A DNA stretch of 64,000 bases from Trichomonas vaginalis G3 (GCF_026262505.1 NC_067206.1:17381319-17445318), one strand, 5' to 3'; counted from the first letter of the stretch, positions 1-10,132 are shown. The notes: generated by a model not told the origin, from the sequence alone. Program-made: numbers and translations.

Positions 1-134
1 GGTATGAGATACTCTTTAAGTATACCTAATGTACTCAAAATCTTCCTTCCAACTCCAAATACACCTCTGGCTATTGTTCCCACTGCGGGCAAAAATCTGG
101 ATGCAACTCCTGCTAATGCGCCAAATAAACCCAT
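1..134 (-). CDS. Minor-capsid-like protein, N-terminal part (runs off the left edge)
   Basis: A minus-strand frame opens with ATG at 134-132 and stays open to the window edge. It encodes MGLFGALAGVASRFLPAVGT followed by more glycine, alanine and basic residues. Small proteins with a glycine-rich, amphipathic or hydrophobic start are typical of Polinton and adenovirus minor capsid proteins (pVI-like), which line the particle or disrupt membranes. The same start occurs at 28787 in the twin copy, where Maverick A cuts it after about 22 codons. It is divergent from the integrase gene just to the right. The assignment rests on composition and context only. Confidence 0.5.
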   Translation of the reverse strand, partial: MGLFGALAGVASRFLPAVGTIARGVFGVGRKILSTLGILKEYLI

Positions 135-151
135 TTCTTATGGGTTAAAAA

Positions 152-1110
152 ATGACGAATCCAAACAAGGACCCCTATGTTTCTAAGGCAACAAAAAAAG
201 CACTCATGATAAAAATCTTTAGTTCAACACCAAATGCTTGGTTTATGGATATCTTGGAAAACATTCCGAGGTATAGAGAAGATGGACCTCCATACTGGCT
301 AATATTTGTCGGTCAAAACACAAGATACTGTGAAGCCATACCATTATGGTCCAAAAATATTTTAGATGTGAAAACTGCTTTGACAATATTCGTTGACAAA
401 TACCATCCAACAAAACTGACATCTGACTGTGAAAGTTCTTTCAAATCAGATGATGTAAAAAACTATCTGCGTTCAAAAAATGTAAACCAATATTTCATTG
501 TCGACCAAAACCATTCTGCTCTTGGTGTCATTGACGGTTGTATAAAAATGTTAAGAGACTTAAACCAACCACAAGGTGGTGAAGCAAATGAAATGTCATA
601 TGACGACAAATATAGACACTTCTCCATGGCAAAGATGAGACAAGTTTTAAATATTTACAATAGCCGTAAACAAAAAGGTTTGGGAAACCACTCCCCCGAA
701 GAAATGAAAAACAACCCTGACTTAGAGAAAGACTATATATTTAATAATTTAGTCAAAAGAGACAAACAAGAAAGAATGCCGGGCTTCAAACTTCAGAAAG
801 GTGACAAAGTAAAAATAGAAATACCTAAACGCGACCCATATGAAAATACTATTGACTATGACAACAATGGGAACCCGACAGGTACTCACATTCGTGTTCG
901 TAAAAATAGAAGAAAGTATACAAGAGAATATTATGAAGTTTTAGGCAAACATGGCAAAATGTACAGACTGCAAGCAGAAGATAAACTACTATTGTCAGAC
1001 CTCGTTTCAAACTTGTCAAAGTTCAAGGTGGTATACTTTCAAAGACAGTTCCTAACAAATATAAGACAACTCCTGACGAATATGCTAAAGAAGTTGAAAA
1101 TGACGACTAA
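152..1110 (+). pseudogene. Maverick integrase (rve superfamily), near-identical to the copy at 28803-29763
   Basis: The product has the RNase H-fold integrase pattern seen in Mavericks: a WFMDILENIP first-strand region, LTSDCESSF around the second catalytic aspartate, and the HSALGVIDGCIKMLRDLNQ helix. A basic C-terminal part with NRRKYTREYYEVLGKHGK follows and resembles the SH3/chromo-like tail of these integrases. It would insert the element into DNA in the nucleus. It is divergent from the minor-capsid start and converges on a fibre tip, exactly as in the twin at 28.8-31.0 kb. As an old virus-like copy it looks broken or nearly whole, and differs only lightly from its twin, which suggests a recent duplication. 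Confidence 0.8.
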
Positions 1111-1965
1111 GCATTTCTATACCATGCGTAAACTGTCATGTAAGGTGGCATGTAGTCTTTACTTTGTCCCGTTGTTTGCGTATATCCTGAAACGCGATGT
1201 GTATGGTTTCCTCCTCCCTCAGTGTTACTCCAGTAACAATCTATAGCAAACTTAACGTTGTCTTTAACATCATATCCTTTACCTTTTATCATTGCTGACC
1301 AATCCCAATATCTATGCTTATGCCAACCTGCTTGAGATGTACTTAAATCTATGTAGTGACTATGTGCAGGTAAATTTTCACCTGAAATCGTTTTACTTCC
1401 ACCTGTTTCCTTTGAAGAGTTTGCACAATACAAAAACCTGTCGACTATTTGAGTCCAAGTTCCAAAACCCAGAACTGTTTCTGGTCTGGTAGAGTTCATT
1501 GACGTATAAATAGAGCCTATAGGATATATGTTTGAAGTATTTCTGTCTTTAATGTTTGAAGCTCTGTTTTGTCTGCTTTCTTGTCATATAAATCTTGAGC
1601 AGTGAATTTAATATTATGTTCATCCTTCATGACATAAACATCTTTACATCTAATGTTTCTCATCGTCGTTATGTCGTCATCCGATGTTAAACCTTGTGGA
1701 AAGTTAGGAGGTTTACAATATATTGCATCCCCACCAGTTTCTTCAACCGTTCCTTCAATACTTTCTATAGCAACAGTTGTAAAACTTGTATGTGTATGAG
1801 TCTTTTTGCTTTCTTCTCTAACTCATCGTTAACATATTTTATCTGCTTTAAGGTCTAAACATCCTGAAACCCATCCTGTATCGGCTTTAACTTTAAAAGT
1901 CTTCGATGTCCATTCATGGTACCAGTCAACCCTTTCTTTCATTTCGTTAATCTTTTTCATCCACA
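1107..1965 (-). pseudogene. Phage-type tail-fibre gene, collar tip and part of the shaft
   Basis: The last 130 codons form a phage tail collar-like tip: ETVLGFGTWTQIVDRFLYC, then GGSKTISGENLPAHSHYIDL and a closing YMPPYMTVYAWYRNA. HxH-type histidines in such tips (for example in phage T4 short fibres) bind metal and hold the trimer. Upstream, toward the N run, shaft-like sequence with ADK-type repeats can be recognised in pieces. The tip converges on the integrase with stop codons almost touching. The same tip recurs at 3467-3871 in the opposite orientation and at 29760-30220. The copy is broken. Confidence 0.75.
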
Positions 1966-2065
1966 NNNNNNNNNNNNNNNNNNNNNNNNNNNNNNNNNNN
2001 NNNNNNNNNNNNNNNNNNNNNNNNNNNNNNNNNNNNNNNNNNNNNNNNNNNNNNNNNNNNNNNNN
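1966..2065. other. Scaffold gap (100 N)
   Basis: A run of exactly 100 N separates the two oppositely oriented fibre genes. A round number of this kind is a placeholder in draft assemblies, so the true distance, and even the continuity of the two sides, is unknown. Confidence 0.98.
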
Positions 2066-2390
2066 AACTTAAACATATTTTCTTTATCATATCCGTTTCA
2101 ATTATCCGGGAATTCATTTATTCTTCATTCAAAAGATTTATCAAATATTAAATTTAGAGTAACTGACCTATTTTGATTGTGATTTAGAATTCATGAATGA
2201 AATATTATGGCAATTTCAAATAGAAAAAATAGGTGATGAGATAACGGATTAAATATTTATTCTTAAATCATAATAAATGATTAAACAACAGCAACCACAA
2301 CAACTTAAGGCACAAAAGCACCCAGGTCCCTCAGACCATTACATACGCCATATATGCATATAATTCAAAGACGCAGAACAAACGCAAAGG

Positions 2391-3897
2391 TTGAAATATG
2401 GAGATTTGGAGATAGTATTGAAAAATGACCATTTCGAATTCGTTTGCAAAGGTGGTGCAGTGATATCAAATATAAAAGAAATTTTATTTATGAATTCAAA
2501 AATTAAAGGAATAACGGATGATATAACATCAATTCCACCAGAAGAACAGAGATATTACGCATTAAATGCATTTCCTAAAGTTTTGAAGATTGGAAGATTT
2601 AATTTAAATGAGGAATTCATAAAAGGTTTCCTAAATGACATAATGGAGAAGGCAGATAAGGAATATGTGGATAGTGAGTTAAAGAAGAGGACAGATAAGG
2701 AATATGTGGATGAAAAAGATAATGAAATTAAAGAAATGGTTGAATGGTATCATGAATGGACATCAAAGATTTTAAAAACTAAAGCTGATAAAGGATGGGT
2801 TTCAGGATGTTTAGACCTTAAAGCGGATAAAACATATGTTAACGATGAGTTAGGGAAGAAGGCAGATAAGGAATATGTTAACGAAATATACCAAAGTTTG
2901 ATAGGAACAAAAAATATTGAAACTATTGTTGGCGACTTTTCTGTCAATGAAGAAAATAAATATTTAGATGGCAGTTTGTACACTCCTTAAAAAATGGTAT
3001 ACGGTGAAACTCATTCCGAAAAATAACAATGAAATGTATGTAAGTTATAAAAAGAATGATGGCACAAAGTTAAAGTTCCATTAGACAACAACTGCTACTT
3101 AAACTTATATGGAGACGAACAAAAGAAATATTTAAGAGTTTATGAAATGGCAGATATGACATTGCTGACCCAGCTCCAGCACCATATTATTATGACTATG
3201 GAGATGATGTCAGAACACCACATGTAGATGAACAAAAGTTAACATTATATTTAGATTATTATAGATATAAAAGATATAATGCAATAGAAAAAACGAGAAT
3301 AGTATATTATTATACAGATGACAGAAATAAATATTATAGTCAAGATTTTACCTACCCTGAAAACATAAGATTATATTATAAAAAATATTCTGACACAAAC
3401 CAGAAGAAACCTGAAATAGTTACACTATATTTTAAGTTCAAAAGAGACAATCCTATAATATCTCATATGTTTGATTTAATGAACCCAGTAGGTTCTATTT
3501 ATACATCTATGGATGCAAGAGGTCCTCAAGTAATGTTTGGTGTTGGTGCATGGGAACAAATAGTTGACAGGTTTTTGTATTGTGCAAACTCTTCAAAGGA
3601 AACAGGAGGAAGTAAAACGATTTCAGGTGAAAATTTACCTGCACATAGTCACTACATAGATTTAAGCACATCTCAAGCAGGTTGGCATAAGCATAGATAT
3701 TGGGATTGGTCAGGAATGACAAAAGGTAAAGGATATGATGTTAAAGACGACGTTAAGTTTGCCATAAATTGTTACTGGAGTGACACTCAGGGAGAAGGAA
3801 ACCATACACATTTCGTTTCAGGATATACACAAACAACGGACAAAGTAAAGAATACATGCCACCATTTATGACTGTATTCGCATGGTATAGAGTTCAA
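2391..3897 (+). pseudogene. Second tail-fibre gene with ADKEYVD shaft repeats and collar tip
   Basis: The first part (about 200 codons) has an N-terminal domain of unknown type followed by repeats such as KADKEYVD, RTDKEYVD, KADKTYVN and KADKEYVN. These are typical of triple-stranded phage fibre shafts. The far part holds a collar-type tip almost identical to that at 1107-1499, with MFGVGAWEQIVDRFLYC and LPAHSHYIDLSTSQAGWH. Between them lies charged, tyrosine-rich sequence of the same coding character. The gene runs toward the primase-helicase. The copy is broken, with a few breaks. Its role would be attachment of a particle to its host, by analogy with phage fibres. Confidence 0.7.
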
Positions 3898-4053
3898 TGA
3901 ACACACTTAACCCAAAGGGTTTAGGCTTACCGAATGAACTAAATATATTTTATGTCTGTAATTAATTAGGTAATGAAGTAATGGATGAACTACAGAAAAG
4001 AAGTTAAAAGCTTGGGGTCGTTTTGTACAAAAATATTGTGAGTAAATGAATTA

Positions 4054-4379
4054 GGTTATTCAATAATTAATTATTTTTGAAGAACTGAAGGGGTCACCAG
4101 GTCACCAGGTCATTTCACTTCTCTGAAAAATGAGACAACATGACATTTTGACAACATCATGGGTTATTCAATAATTAATTATTTTTGAAGAACTGAAGGG
4201 GTCACCAGGTCACCAGGTCATTTCACTTCTCTGAAAAAATGAGACAACATGACATTTTGACAACATCATGGGTTATTCAATAATTAATTATTTTTTGAAG
4301 AACTGAAGGGGTCACCAGGTCACCAGGTCATTTCACTTCTCTGAAAAAATGAGACAACATGACATTTTGACAACATCAC
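4054..4379. repeat. Three tandem copies of a 108-109 bp unit (iteron-like)
   Basis: Copies begin at 4054, 4162 and 4271 with GGTTATTCAATAATTAATTA and differ by only one or two bases. Each holds an inner direct repeat GGTCACCAGGTCACCAGGTC and an AT palindrome TAATTAATTA. The block sits 70 bp upstream of the primase-helicase. Repeats next to a replication initiator gene often mark an origin (iterons), so an origin function is possible but unproven. Confidence 0.85.
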
Positions 4380-4404
4380 AGAAAATTTGATGCAGTCCAA
4401 AAAT

Positions 4405-4420
4405 AAAGTTAGTTTTAAAA
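4405..4420 (+). promoter_or_regulatory. Upstream GTTAGTTTTA motif of the primase gene
   Basis: AAAGTTAGTTTTAAAA lies about 30 bp upstream of the ATG at 4449. The same core occurs in the same orientation upstream of four genes in Maverick A (near 15319, 7585, 16832 and 18912). It is therefore a candidate early-type promoter shared by both elements. Confidence 0.5.
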
Positions 4421-4448
4421 TTATTTTTATTTTTTTATTCCTATATAA

Positions 4449-6430
4449 ATGACAGCAACAAACAACAACAGCAACTTTATCGTTTCTGATGAAAAAGTTA
4501 TTGATTCATTAGTTGTGGAATTAGTTGTGGCAGAAACTAAAACCCTCAACGAAAGAATCGGTGAAAACATGATTGATTTACATAACTACCTCAAACATGA
4601 TGGAGGAAGAGGAAGGAAAACTGGTACAGCTTTATTAGTAAATAAAATTTCAAATTTAACGATTATAGATGTTGATATCAATAAATCGTACAATGATGAA
4701 CTTAAAGAAACAGTTAGAAAAGACATTTTATCAAAACTTTCGGATAAAGATGTTATCGTTAAAACCGCATCAGGAGGTCTTCACATTTATTGCAACACTA
4801 ATTTCTTCTATGCAGTTTCGAACAGAATGATTAAATGTTATTCCTGCAATGATTATGATATTGACATAATGACTTCTATGGATGATTCAAAACGTTCTTT
4901 AGTGGTTATGGCTGATTCAAGAGTTCGAAAGAATGCAACAGAACCAATCAATACATACTCATTCATTCGTGGAAGTTATGATTCAACATTAACTAGAACA
5001 GTGAATGATATATTAAATGATTTGAATATTAAGGTAAGAGTTGAACAGAAGAGCGAAGAAATAAAGAGTATAATGAATGAAAACAAAGATGTAAACATTG
5101 ACGATAAACTAGCTCAGAGCATAGTTGATGGCATCTGTGATTTTGAAGTACATAATGATGGTGGAAACATGAATTTAGAAAAAGAAATAACATTATTCAC
5201 ACTGTTTCAAGCTATTAATTCGTTACCTAATCATTTAATTAATGAAGCATACGATAACGTTTATAACTTCTGCAACTTAACTGAAAATGCAAAAAGTAAT
5301 TTTGAAAAAGCACGTAGTAGATATGCACATTTAATGACTTCTCCATTTGTTTTGGTGAAGATTCTAAAACTTTATCAAAAGGAATATTATATGAATATGT
5401 TTTACCTTTATTACGTAAGTCAAAAATAACATTTGATATCAAACTTGATGACTCGTTTTTGATAACAGATATTAGACGCAAGGCTGAAAATCATCAGTAT
5501 AAAAACAGTTCTGAAGTAATTGAGGATTTATCACGTGTAATCCGTTTTGTAGATTGTGGAAACAAATATTTCATTCAGAAAGATTACAACATACACGACA
5601 AAATGAATCAAATATCATTTGTTCTTCAGTCAAACATGAAAGAGTCACTCAAAATGATTAAATTATTTAAAGAAGAAGGTAAAACAATAACAGCATGGGA
5701 TGTACTACTAAATCAATTATCCTCATTAACCGTTAAGGGTGTTTGCTTTAAATCTGATTCCCCAGATGTTTTCTCAACGTTTCAGGGTTATAAATACAAC
5801 ATTCTTGAAAAGCCTGATTACTCAAAAATTGAGATGTTTATGAATTTCATTAAAGAAGCCATTTGTGATAATAATGATGAAGTGTATAAATACCTTCTCG
5901 GCTGGATTGCATCAATGATTCAACATCCTGGAATCAAGAATGAAACAGCAATTATTTTGAAAGGACTTCAGGGAACAGGTAAAAACAGATTTACAGACAT
6001 TATTTCTGAACTTCTCGCAGGTTATTCATGTAAAAACATTACTGAAATAAGTGAGCTAACGGGTAATTTCAACTCAGTAGTTGAAAATAAAATGTTTCTT
6101 GTACTTAATGAACTCAAGAATGTAGGTGAAGACAGACTCGCAAACTTCAACGCTTTGAAATCAATTATAACGGATAATGAGATTAGAATTAATGAAAAGA
6201 ATCAACCCAGAAGAACTGCTCAGAACGTTGCAAACTTCATTTTCGTAACTAATAACGTTTACCCTGTCAAAATTGAAGTTGGAGACAGAAGATACGTAGT
6301 TTTAAGAGTTAATGGTAAATTCAAGGGTCAATTTGATTACTTCAAGAATTTAATGGATTCATGCACAAAGGAATTTTATGATAACCTTTTAACATATTTT
6401 ATGCAATATGACCTTTCATCATTTAAAGTT
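4449..6430 (+). pseudogene. Archaeo-eukaryotic-type primase fused or adjacent to an SF3 helicase
   Basis: The first part resembles bifunctional primase-polymerases: TIIDVDIN (metal-binding DxD, near 4660), VKTASGGLHIYC (SGGxH block, near 4770) and DIDIMTS. The second part is a superfamily 3 helicase: GLQGTGKN Walker A (5964-5987), FLVLNEL Walker B (near 6095) and NFIFVTNN (sensor, near 6235). Such primase-SF3 proteins start replication in giant viruses, virophages and Polinton-like viruses, where they stand in for pPolB. The gene has an upstream GTTAGTTTTA motif and iteron-like repeats. It is broken and its 3' end is lost where the terminal repeat of Maverick A begins. The functional class is well supported; its parent element is not known. 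Confidence 0.85.
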
Positions 6431-6437
6431 AGTATCC

Positions 6438-6482
6438 CTAAGTCGTGTACAGCGGCACTGCGCGCCTCCGTACACCACTTAG
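6438..6482. promoter_or_regulatory. Terminal hairpin, left end of Maverick A
   Basis: CTAAGTCGTGTAC at 6438-6450 pairs with GTACACCACTTAG at 6470-6482 (12 of 13 pairs) around a GC-rich loop that contains CGGCACTGCG. The right end keeps the same loop core and a paired stem, but with different stem bases. Possible roles are recognition by the integrase or the start site for protein-primed replication. Confidence 0.7.
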
Positions 6483-6579
6483 CGGTTTTGACACTTTACG
6501 AAACCAGTAACGTATATTTTACAACACAACCATAACACCAACTTAACCTTAAATATTTACAAAACTATCTGACACATAA

Positions 6580-6643
6580 ACGACTTCACTAATGATTTCA
6601 CTAACGACTTCACTAACGACTTCACTACCGTCCTCACTAAATA
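6580..6643. repeat. 12-bp tandem repeat in the left terminal repeat
   Basis: About five copies of a unit close to GACTTCACTAAC stand in a row. The right terminal repeat has its own version at 28499-28572 with about six copies. Subterminal repeats of this kind are common in Polinton ends. Confidence 0.8.
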
Positions 6644-6695
6644 AAAAATAACCTTATTTTTATTTTTTTTAAATTTTTTATTTCATTACAAAGAC

Positions 6696-7130
6696 ATGTC
6701 CGACTACATTTACTATGACTCTTTCCCAGAACGTTTCCGTGAACTATTCAAAACTCAAGTAAAACTGAGAAACATGCATTTTAACAAAGACAGACCCATT
6801 GACGATGAAAGAAACCCTGAATATATTACAATCCCTTATGACGCAAAGTTCATTGCATACATTCCTTATGGTCGCAGAGGAACGAAAACTATTTCAACAA
6901 TGACGAAAAATTATTTCTGGAGCGATGAAGAAAATTGCCTTATCTACATAAATGCATACTTAAATAAAGCTACATATTGTACAAAAGAAGGTTGGACTGG
7001 ATTTGAGCTCTACATATACGACGACGATGGAAACAGACGTTGTGTATACCCATACGATAATATGTACCATTGTTTTCATCAAGCATTAAACGAATACATA
7101 GTCAGTAAGGGTCTCATTCCTGCTGAGTAG
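6696..7130 (+). CDS. 144-aa protein inside the terminal repeat, unknown
   Basis: The ATG at 6696 follows an A/T-rich leader. The protein starts MSDYIYYDSFPERFRELFKT and is rich in tyrosine and aspartate, with a YIPYGRRGTKTI block near residue 57 and WTGFELYIYDDDGNRRCVYP near residue 100. No signal peptide or membrane segment is visible. I do not recognise the family. A second copy lies in the right terminal repeat at 28009-28444. Its position at the very edge, reading inward, suggests a role tied to the element ends or early expression, but this is inference. It converges with the next gene, and a shared hairpin (7218-7295) lies between. Confidence 0.75.
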   Translation: MSDYIYYDSFPERFRELFKTQVKLRNMHFNKDRPIDDERNPEYITIPYDAKFIAYIPYGRRGTKTISTMTKNYFWSDEENCLIYINAYLNKATYCTKEGWTGFELYIYDDDGNRRCVYPYDNMYHCFHQALNEYIVSKGLIPAE

Positions 7131-7217
7131 AAATGTTATATTTTTGTTCTGTCATTTATATAAAAATAAACGTTCTCGCTAAATAATAAAATAAACTTAA
7201 AAATAAACGTTGTCAGA

Positions 7218-7295
7218 GGTGAAAAAATAAATTTAGGTGAAGTGGTGAAATCTCACCTCTTTTTTCACCTCTTTTTTCACCTCTTTTTTCACCCA
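7218..7295. terminator. GGTGAAATCTCACC hairpin between convergent genes
   Basis: TTTAGGTGAAGTGGTGAAAT and the following CTCACCTC can fold into a hairpin, and TTTTTTCACCTC is then repeated three times. The same motif returns at 15837, 17629, 17855 and 18957, in most cases between convergent 3' ends. A two-way terminator or 3'-processing signal is the simplest reading. Confidence 0.5.
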
Positions 7296-7310
7296 CTTGA
7301 ATTCATTACT

Positions 7311-7547
7311 TTATAACTCTCTTCCTTTCTCCAACTCTTCTAACTTCTTCTTAAGTTCAGCAATGTTGTCCTCATGAAGTTTAATCTTCCTTAATATACC
7401 TTCTCTATCTAATGGTTGCTTTATCTTTCTAAACTGAACTCTACCATCCTTCATAGTATGAACGTAAAAACCTTCTGGAACCGCTCCTGATTTAATGTAT
7501 TCTACCAAAAATTTTTGTTTCATTGCTTCAGTGACTTTAGTCGTCAT
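7311..7547 (-). CDS. Small basic protein (78 aa), unknown
   Basis: The frame begins MTTKVTEAMKQKFLVEYIKS and ends in a charged helix (LHEDNIAELKKKLEELEKGR) likely to form a coiled coil. The middle has VHTMKDGRVQFRKIKQPL. The middle phrase is similar in pattern to the 144-aa protein at 9698-10132 (VSQSKDGKIYVRKRKVPL), so the two share a short domain in which a loop follows a conserved H/P-F-Y-V segment. A GTTAGTTTTA motif stands about 35 bp upstream on the same strand. Function unknown. Confidence 0.65.
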   Translation of the reverse strand: MTTKVTEAMKQKFLVEYIKSGAVPEGFYVHTMKDGRVQFRKIKQPLDREGILRKIKLHEDNIAELKKKLEELEKGREL

Positions 7548-7584
7548 TTTACTCTAAATAAAATGTTCAAATAAAATAAAACTA

Positions 7585-7595
7585 ACATTATTTTT
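7585..7595 (-). promoter_or_regulatory. GTTAGTTTTA motif upstream of the 78-aa gene
   Basis: Read on the minus strand, TAATGTTAGTTTTATTTTAT precedes the ATG at 7547. Core, strand and spacing match the motif upstream of the primase at 4449 and of three other Maverick A genes. Confidence 0.45.
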
Positions 7596-8066
7596 TCAGT
7601 AAGGAAACGCAGGAGTTTTACGATTTATTTGAGGAGTAGGTTCTGGTTTAAATGTTGGAGTCGGTTTTGGAGTTGACTTTTGAACAGGAGTTTGTACTTT
7701 CATAGGTTCAGGAGTCATTGAAGGTGTTGTTTGTGAAGGCGTTGGTTTTGACGTTGGTTTTGGCGATGGTGTCGGAGTTTGTTCAAATTCAGCTACTTCA
7801 GTATTATTTATAACATTTGCTTTGTTTCTTTTCAACATCATTACTGCTCCTGCTGTAGCTAGCAAACCTAGTGGGAGACCATATCTTATATAAGGACTTG
7901 ACCAAATGCTATTTTTGACAGGAGCTGGTGGAACACCTAACCTTGGTGAGACTGCTCTTTGCCATTGTGCAGCTCGTAAGAAATATTCAATAGGTGCTCC
8001 ATAATCGTTTGGTAAAGTTTGTTTCACAGATGGTGAAGGTTCACGAGAGCTTGATGAAGAACTCAT
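7596..8066 (-). CDS. Membrane-anchored proline/threonine-rich protein (156 aa)
   Basis: The protein has a serine-rich start, a central segment YGLPLGLLATAGAVMMLKR that should span a membrane, and a long tail of P-T-P-S-type repeats (TPSPKPTSKPTPSQ and PTPTFKPEPTP). It lies just downstream of the capsid gene on the same strand. A membrane or minor virion role, like other small hydrophobic proteins of Polintons, is a guess from composition and place. No known domain is seen. Confidence 0.65.
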   Translation of the reverse strand: MSSSSSSREPSPSVKQTLPNDYGAPIEYFLRAAQWQRAVSPRLGVPPAPVKNSIWSSPYIRYGLPLGLLATAGAVMMLKRNKANVINNTEVAEFEQTPTPSPKPTSKPTPSQTTPSMTPEPMKVQTPVQKSTPKPTPTFKPEPTPQINRKTPAFPY

Positions 8067-8096
8067 TTATAAGCTTTAAAAATAAACGTTCATCCT

Positions 8097-9670
8097 TTAT
8101 TCCTCACTGTCGTCCGCTGCTAAGTTATAGTCGTCAAGTCTTATTATTGGTATGCCTGACTGTCTTACTTGTATTGCAAAGCAACAATCCCTCATAAATC
8201 CAATAAGTGGCTTTGGTACATTTTCAGTTGCTAGTTCAATAGGTCCTTTAACAGACAATTTGTATGTTATTGGAGCAGTAGATGTTTGACCTTGCTGGAA
8301 GCAAAAGTCCACTTCTGTTGGAAAACCACATAAGAAATGTGTGTTGTCATAGCTATCCCATTTATGTTCCACACTACCATCATCCACCAATGACCTCATA
8401 ACATCTTCATTAAATCCAATCATATCATTGTTTGTATTGCAAGCGTTCGCAACCATTTCATAAAATACAGGTCCATATGATTTTTCAGGTTCTGCAGGCA
8501 TATTTCCATAAGCTCCCATGGAAAGCTGAAGATATTTAAACTTAGGGTTCTCAAAATTAACATAATAGTTGTCTTTCTTTCTAAATAGTGCCCAAATACT
8601 TTTAACATTAATAGGCGTATAAGCTGCTGTAAATGTTGCACTTGAACTATCTGTATTCTTTGAGAATGAACCATCCATAGGAATCCAATCCATAACTTTA
8701 ACAGGAAAACATAAAGCCTCGTTTGTATAATGTTCTACAAGTTCTGTATAAATGTTAGGGTCTAAAGAGAATGACTTTGGATGAATAAAACATTCATTAA
8801 AATCCATCTTTGTTCGAAATAGTTGCTGGGTTACAGTTGTAATAGTAACTGTTCCACTAGCTTCAGTTGCACTCGTTATCATAGTGAATGGTTCATTCCA
8901 TGGAACAAATTTATTTGTCGGTGGATTTGAACCTGAAGCAAATGCAACTTTAAGAGTTGGATTGAAAGCAATGATATCATTTACAGATATAGATGTGCAT
9001 TGTAAGGCGTCGCTACTGAACTTTACTTTAAGCTGAATGTTTCCTGCAAAAGCTGGAATAAATCGAATAGTTCTAATGGAAGGAATCTTCTAACAGGAAT
9101 TCTTAAACGAAGCTTAAAATCAAATGATTTTCCTGCTGTAATTGGACCACCAACAATTTGTCCTGTTCTGCATGTTCCCGAATGACTCCATACATCTTTA
9201 TGTCGAGTCTTTGAAAAAACATCGACTTTCTTTATTTGTTCGGTAGTTTGTGAGTTTGAAGTTATATATGCTTCTTCTCTTGCGTTGTCTTGAGAATATA
9301 CGATACGACCATTTGCAAGGATTTGATATCCAGCAACTGCATAGAAAGCGTCATCGAAACCAATCCAAAATCCTGGTGGGTTTGTTTTATTGGAACCTGA
9401 ACCAATTTCTTTATCTACAATAAATTGACCTTCCATTTTATACGTAATGAATGTATTGTAAAGGTCCAACATATTTTCACCAGGAGGTGAGAGATTGAAT
9501 GTTACCCATGTGTTATCTTTAGCAGTTCCAGGTTGTGATGGAATCTTTGCGTCAGAATATTTTCTATTAGTGTCACCAATTTGAACTGCATTGTCTATGA
9601 TATCGAAATATGAGCGAATCTGATGAATATGCTCTGCTGGAGTAAATTCGTTTAACTGTTCGTTCTGCAT
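8097..9670 (-). pseudogene. Major-capsid-like gene region (double jelly-roll candidate)
   Basis: Two long protein stretches on the same strand are rich in beta-strand pattern. One starts MQNEQLNEFTPAEHIHQIRS and contains VTFNLSPPGENMLDLYNTFI and FDFKLRLRIPVRRFLPLE. The other contains WIPMDGSFS and FGHY/IWALFRKKDNYY-type strands and ends in an acidic tail (YNLAADDSEE). Total size, beta-rich composition and place beside a small membrane protein fit the Polinton major capsid protein. A TTTTTATCT motif precedes the start at 9670. It looks broken (about one break). The capsid call is by context and pattern, since no sequence search was possible. Confidence 0.6.
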
Positions 9671-9697
9671 GTATTTACTTCAGATAAAAATATCTAT

Positions 9698-10132
9698 TTA
9701 CTTCATTATTCTCACTCTTCTTCTTGGTATTCGTGGTGGAAGTTGTTTCTTGACATTTTCAATGAACTGTACATTCTCTTTTGTCTCGACTTCTTTCACT
9801 GGTGGGTCAGGGTTCTTTGACTCGGTTTGCTTTTCAATGAAATTCACGAACTTTGCAATAAGCTCTTGGTTCGTTATTGAAAGTACATCTGGCTTCTTTT
9901 CTTCTTGTTCTTTTGGTGGCTCAGTTTGTACAGAAGGTTTTATATGGGCTTCGTGGGCTTCGCCCTTGCCATGCACCTTAATGTTGTCGCTCTCTGTATT
10001 CGCTAATGGAACCTTTCTTTTTCTTACATATATTTTACCATCTTTACTCTGACTTACATAATAGAAAGGATGTTGTATTCCTCTGGCGTCATTTAATATA
10101 ATAGACTCTCGTTCTGATTTTGACAAGCTCAT
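9698..10132 (-). CDS. Basic protein with charged C-terminus (144 aa), unknown
   Basis: It begins MSLSKSERESIILNDARGIQ and carries FYYVSQSKDGKIYVRKRKVP, a segment resembling part of the 78-aa protein at 7311-7547. It ends in a lysine/arginine-rich stretch, PPRIPRRRVRIMK. A GC-rich mini-palindrome (9950-9970) encodes VHGKGEAHEAH in frame. The gene lies directly upstream of the capsid-like region on the same strand and is divergent from the next gene. The basic tail would suit a DNA- or capsid-binding role, but this is inference. Confidence 0.65.
   Translation of the reverse strand: MSLSKSERESIILNDARGIQHPFYYVSQSKDGKIYVRKRKVPLANTESDNIKVHGKGEAHEAHIKPSVQTEPPKEQEEKKPDVLSITNQELIAKFVNFIEKQTESKNPDPPVKEVETKENVQFIENVKKQLPPRIPRRRVRIMK

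Larger units (their letters stand above)
1..6430. mobile_element. Composite of partial virus-like (Maverick/Polinton-type) elements
   Basis: This stretch holds parts of at least one capsid-bearing Polinton-like element: the start of a minor-capsid-like gene, an rve integrase, two fibre genes with phage collar-type tips, a 108-bp tandem repeat and a primase-helicase. The first 1.5 kb is nearly identical to 28722-30220, so that part is a recent duplicate. The primase-helicase half is unlike Maverick A, which replicates with pPolB. Polinton-like viruses and virophages are known to swap these replication modules. It is broken, with several breaks, and is cut at the left by the window edge and at the right by Maverick A. 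Whether the two halves were ever one element is not certain, because a scaffold gap lies between them. Confidence 0.75.
6431..7168 (+). repeat. Left terminal inverted repeat of Maverick A
   Basis: The repeat matches 27970-28718 in reverse over its whole length with a few percent difference. It contains in order an end hairpin (6438-6482), a 12-bp tandem repeat (6580-6643), an A/T-rich leader and a 144-codon gene. Having a gene inside the terminal repeat gives the element two copies of it. Confidence 0.9.

Noticed and set aside
4054-4379. 108-bp repeats as CRISPR-like or LTR
   Set aside because: They are plain head-to-tail repeats without spacers and do not flank an element.
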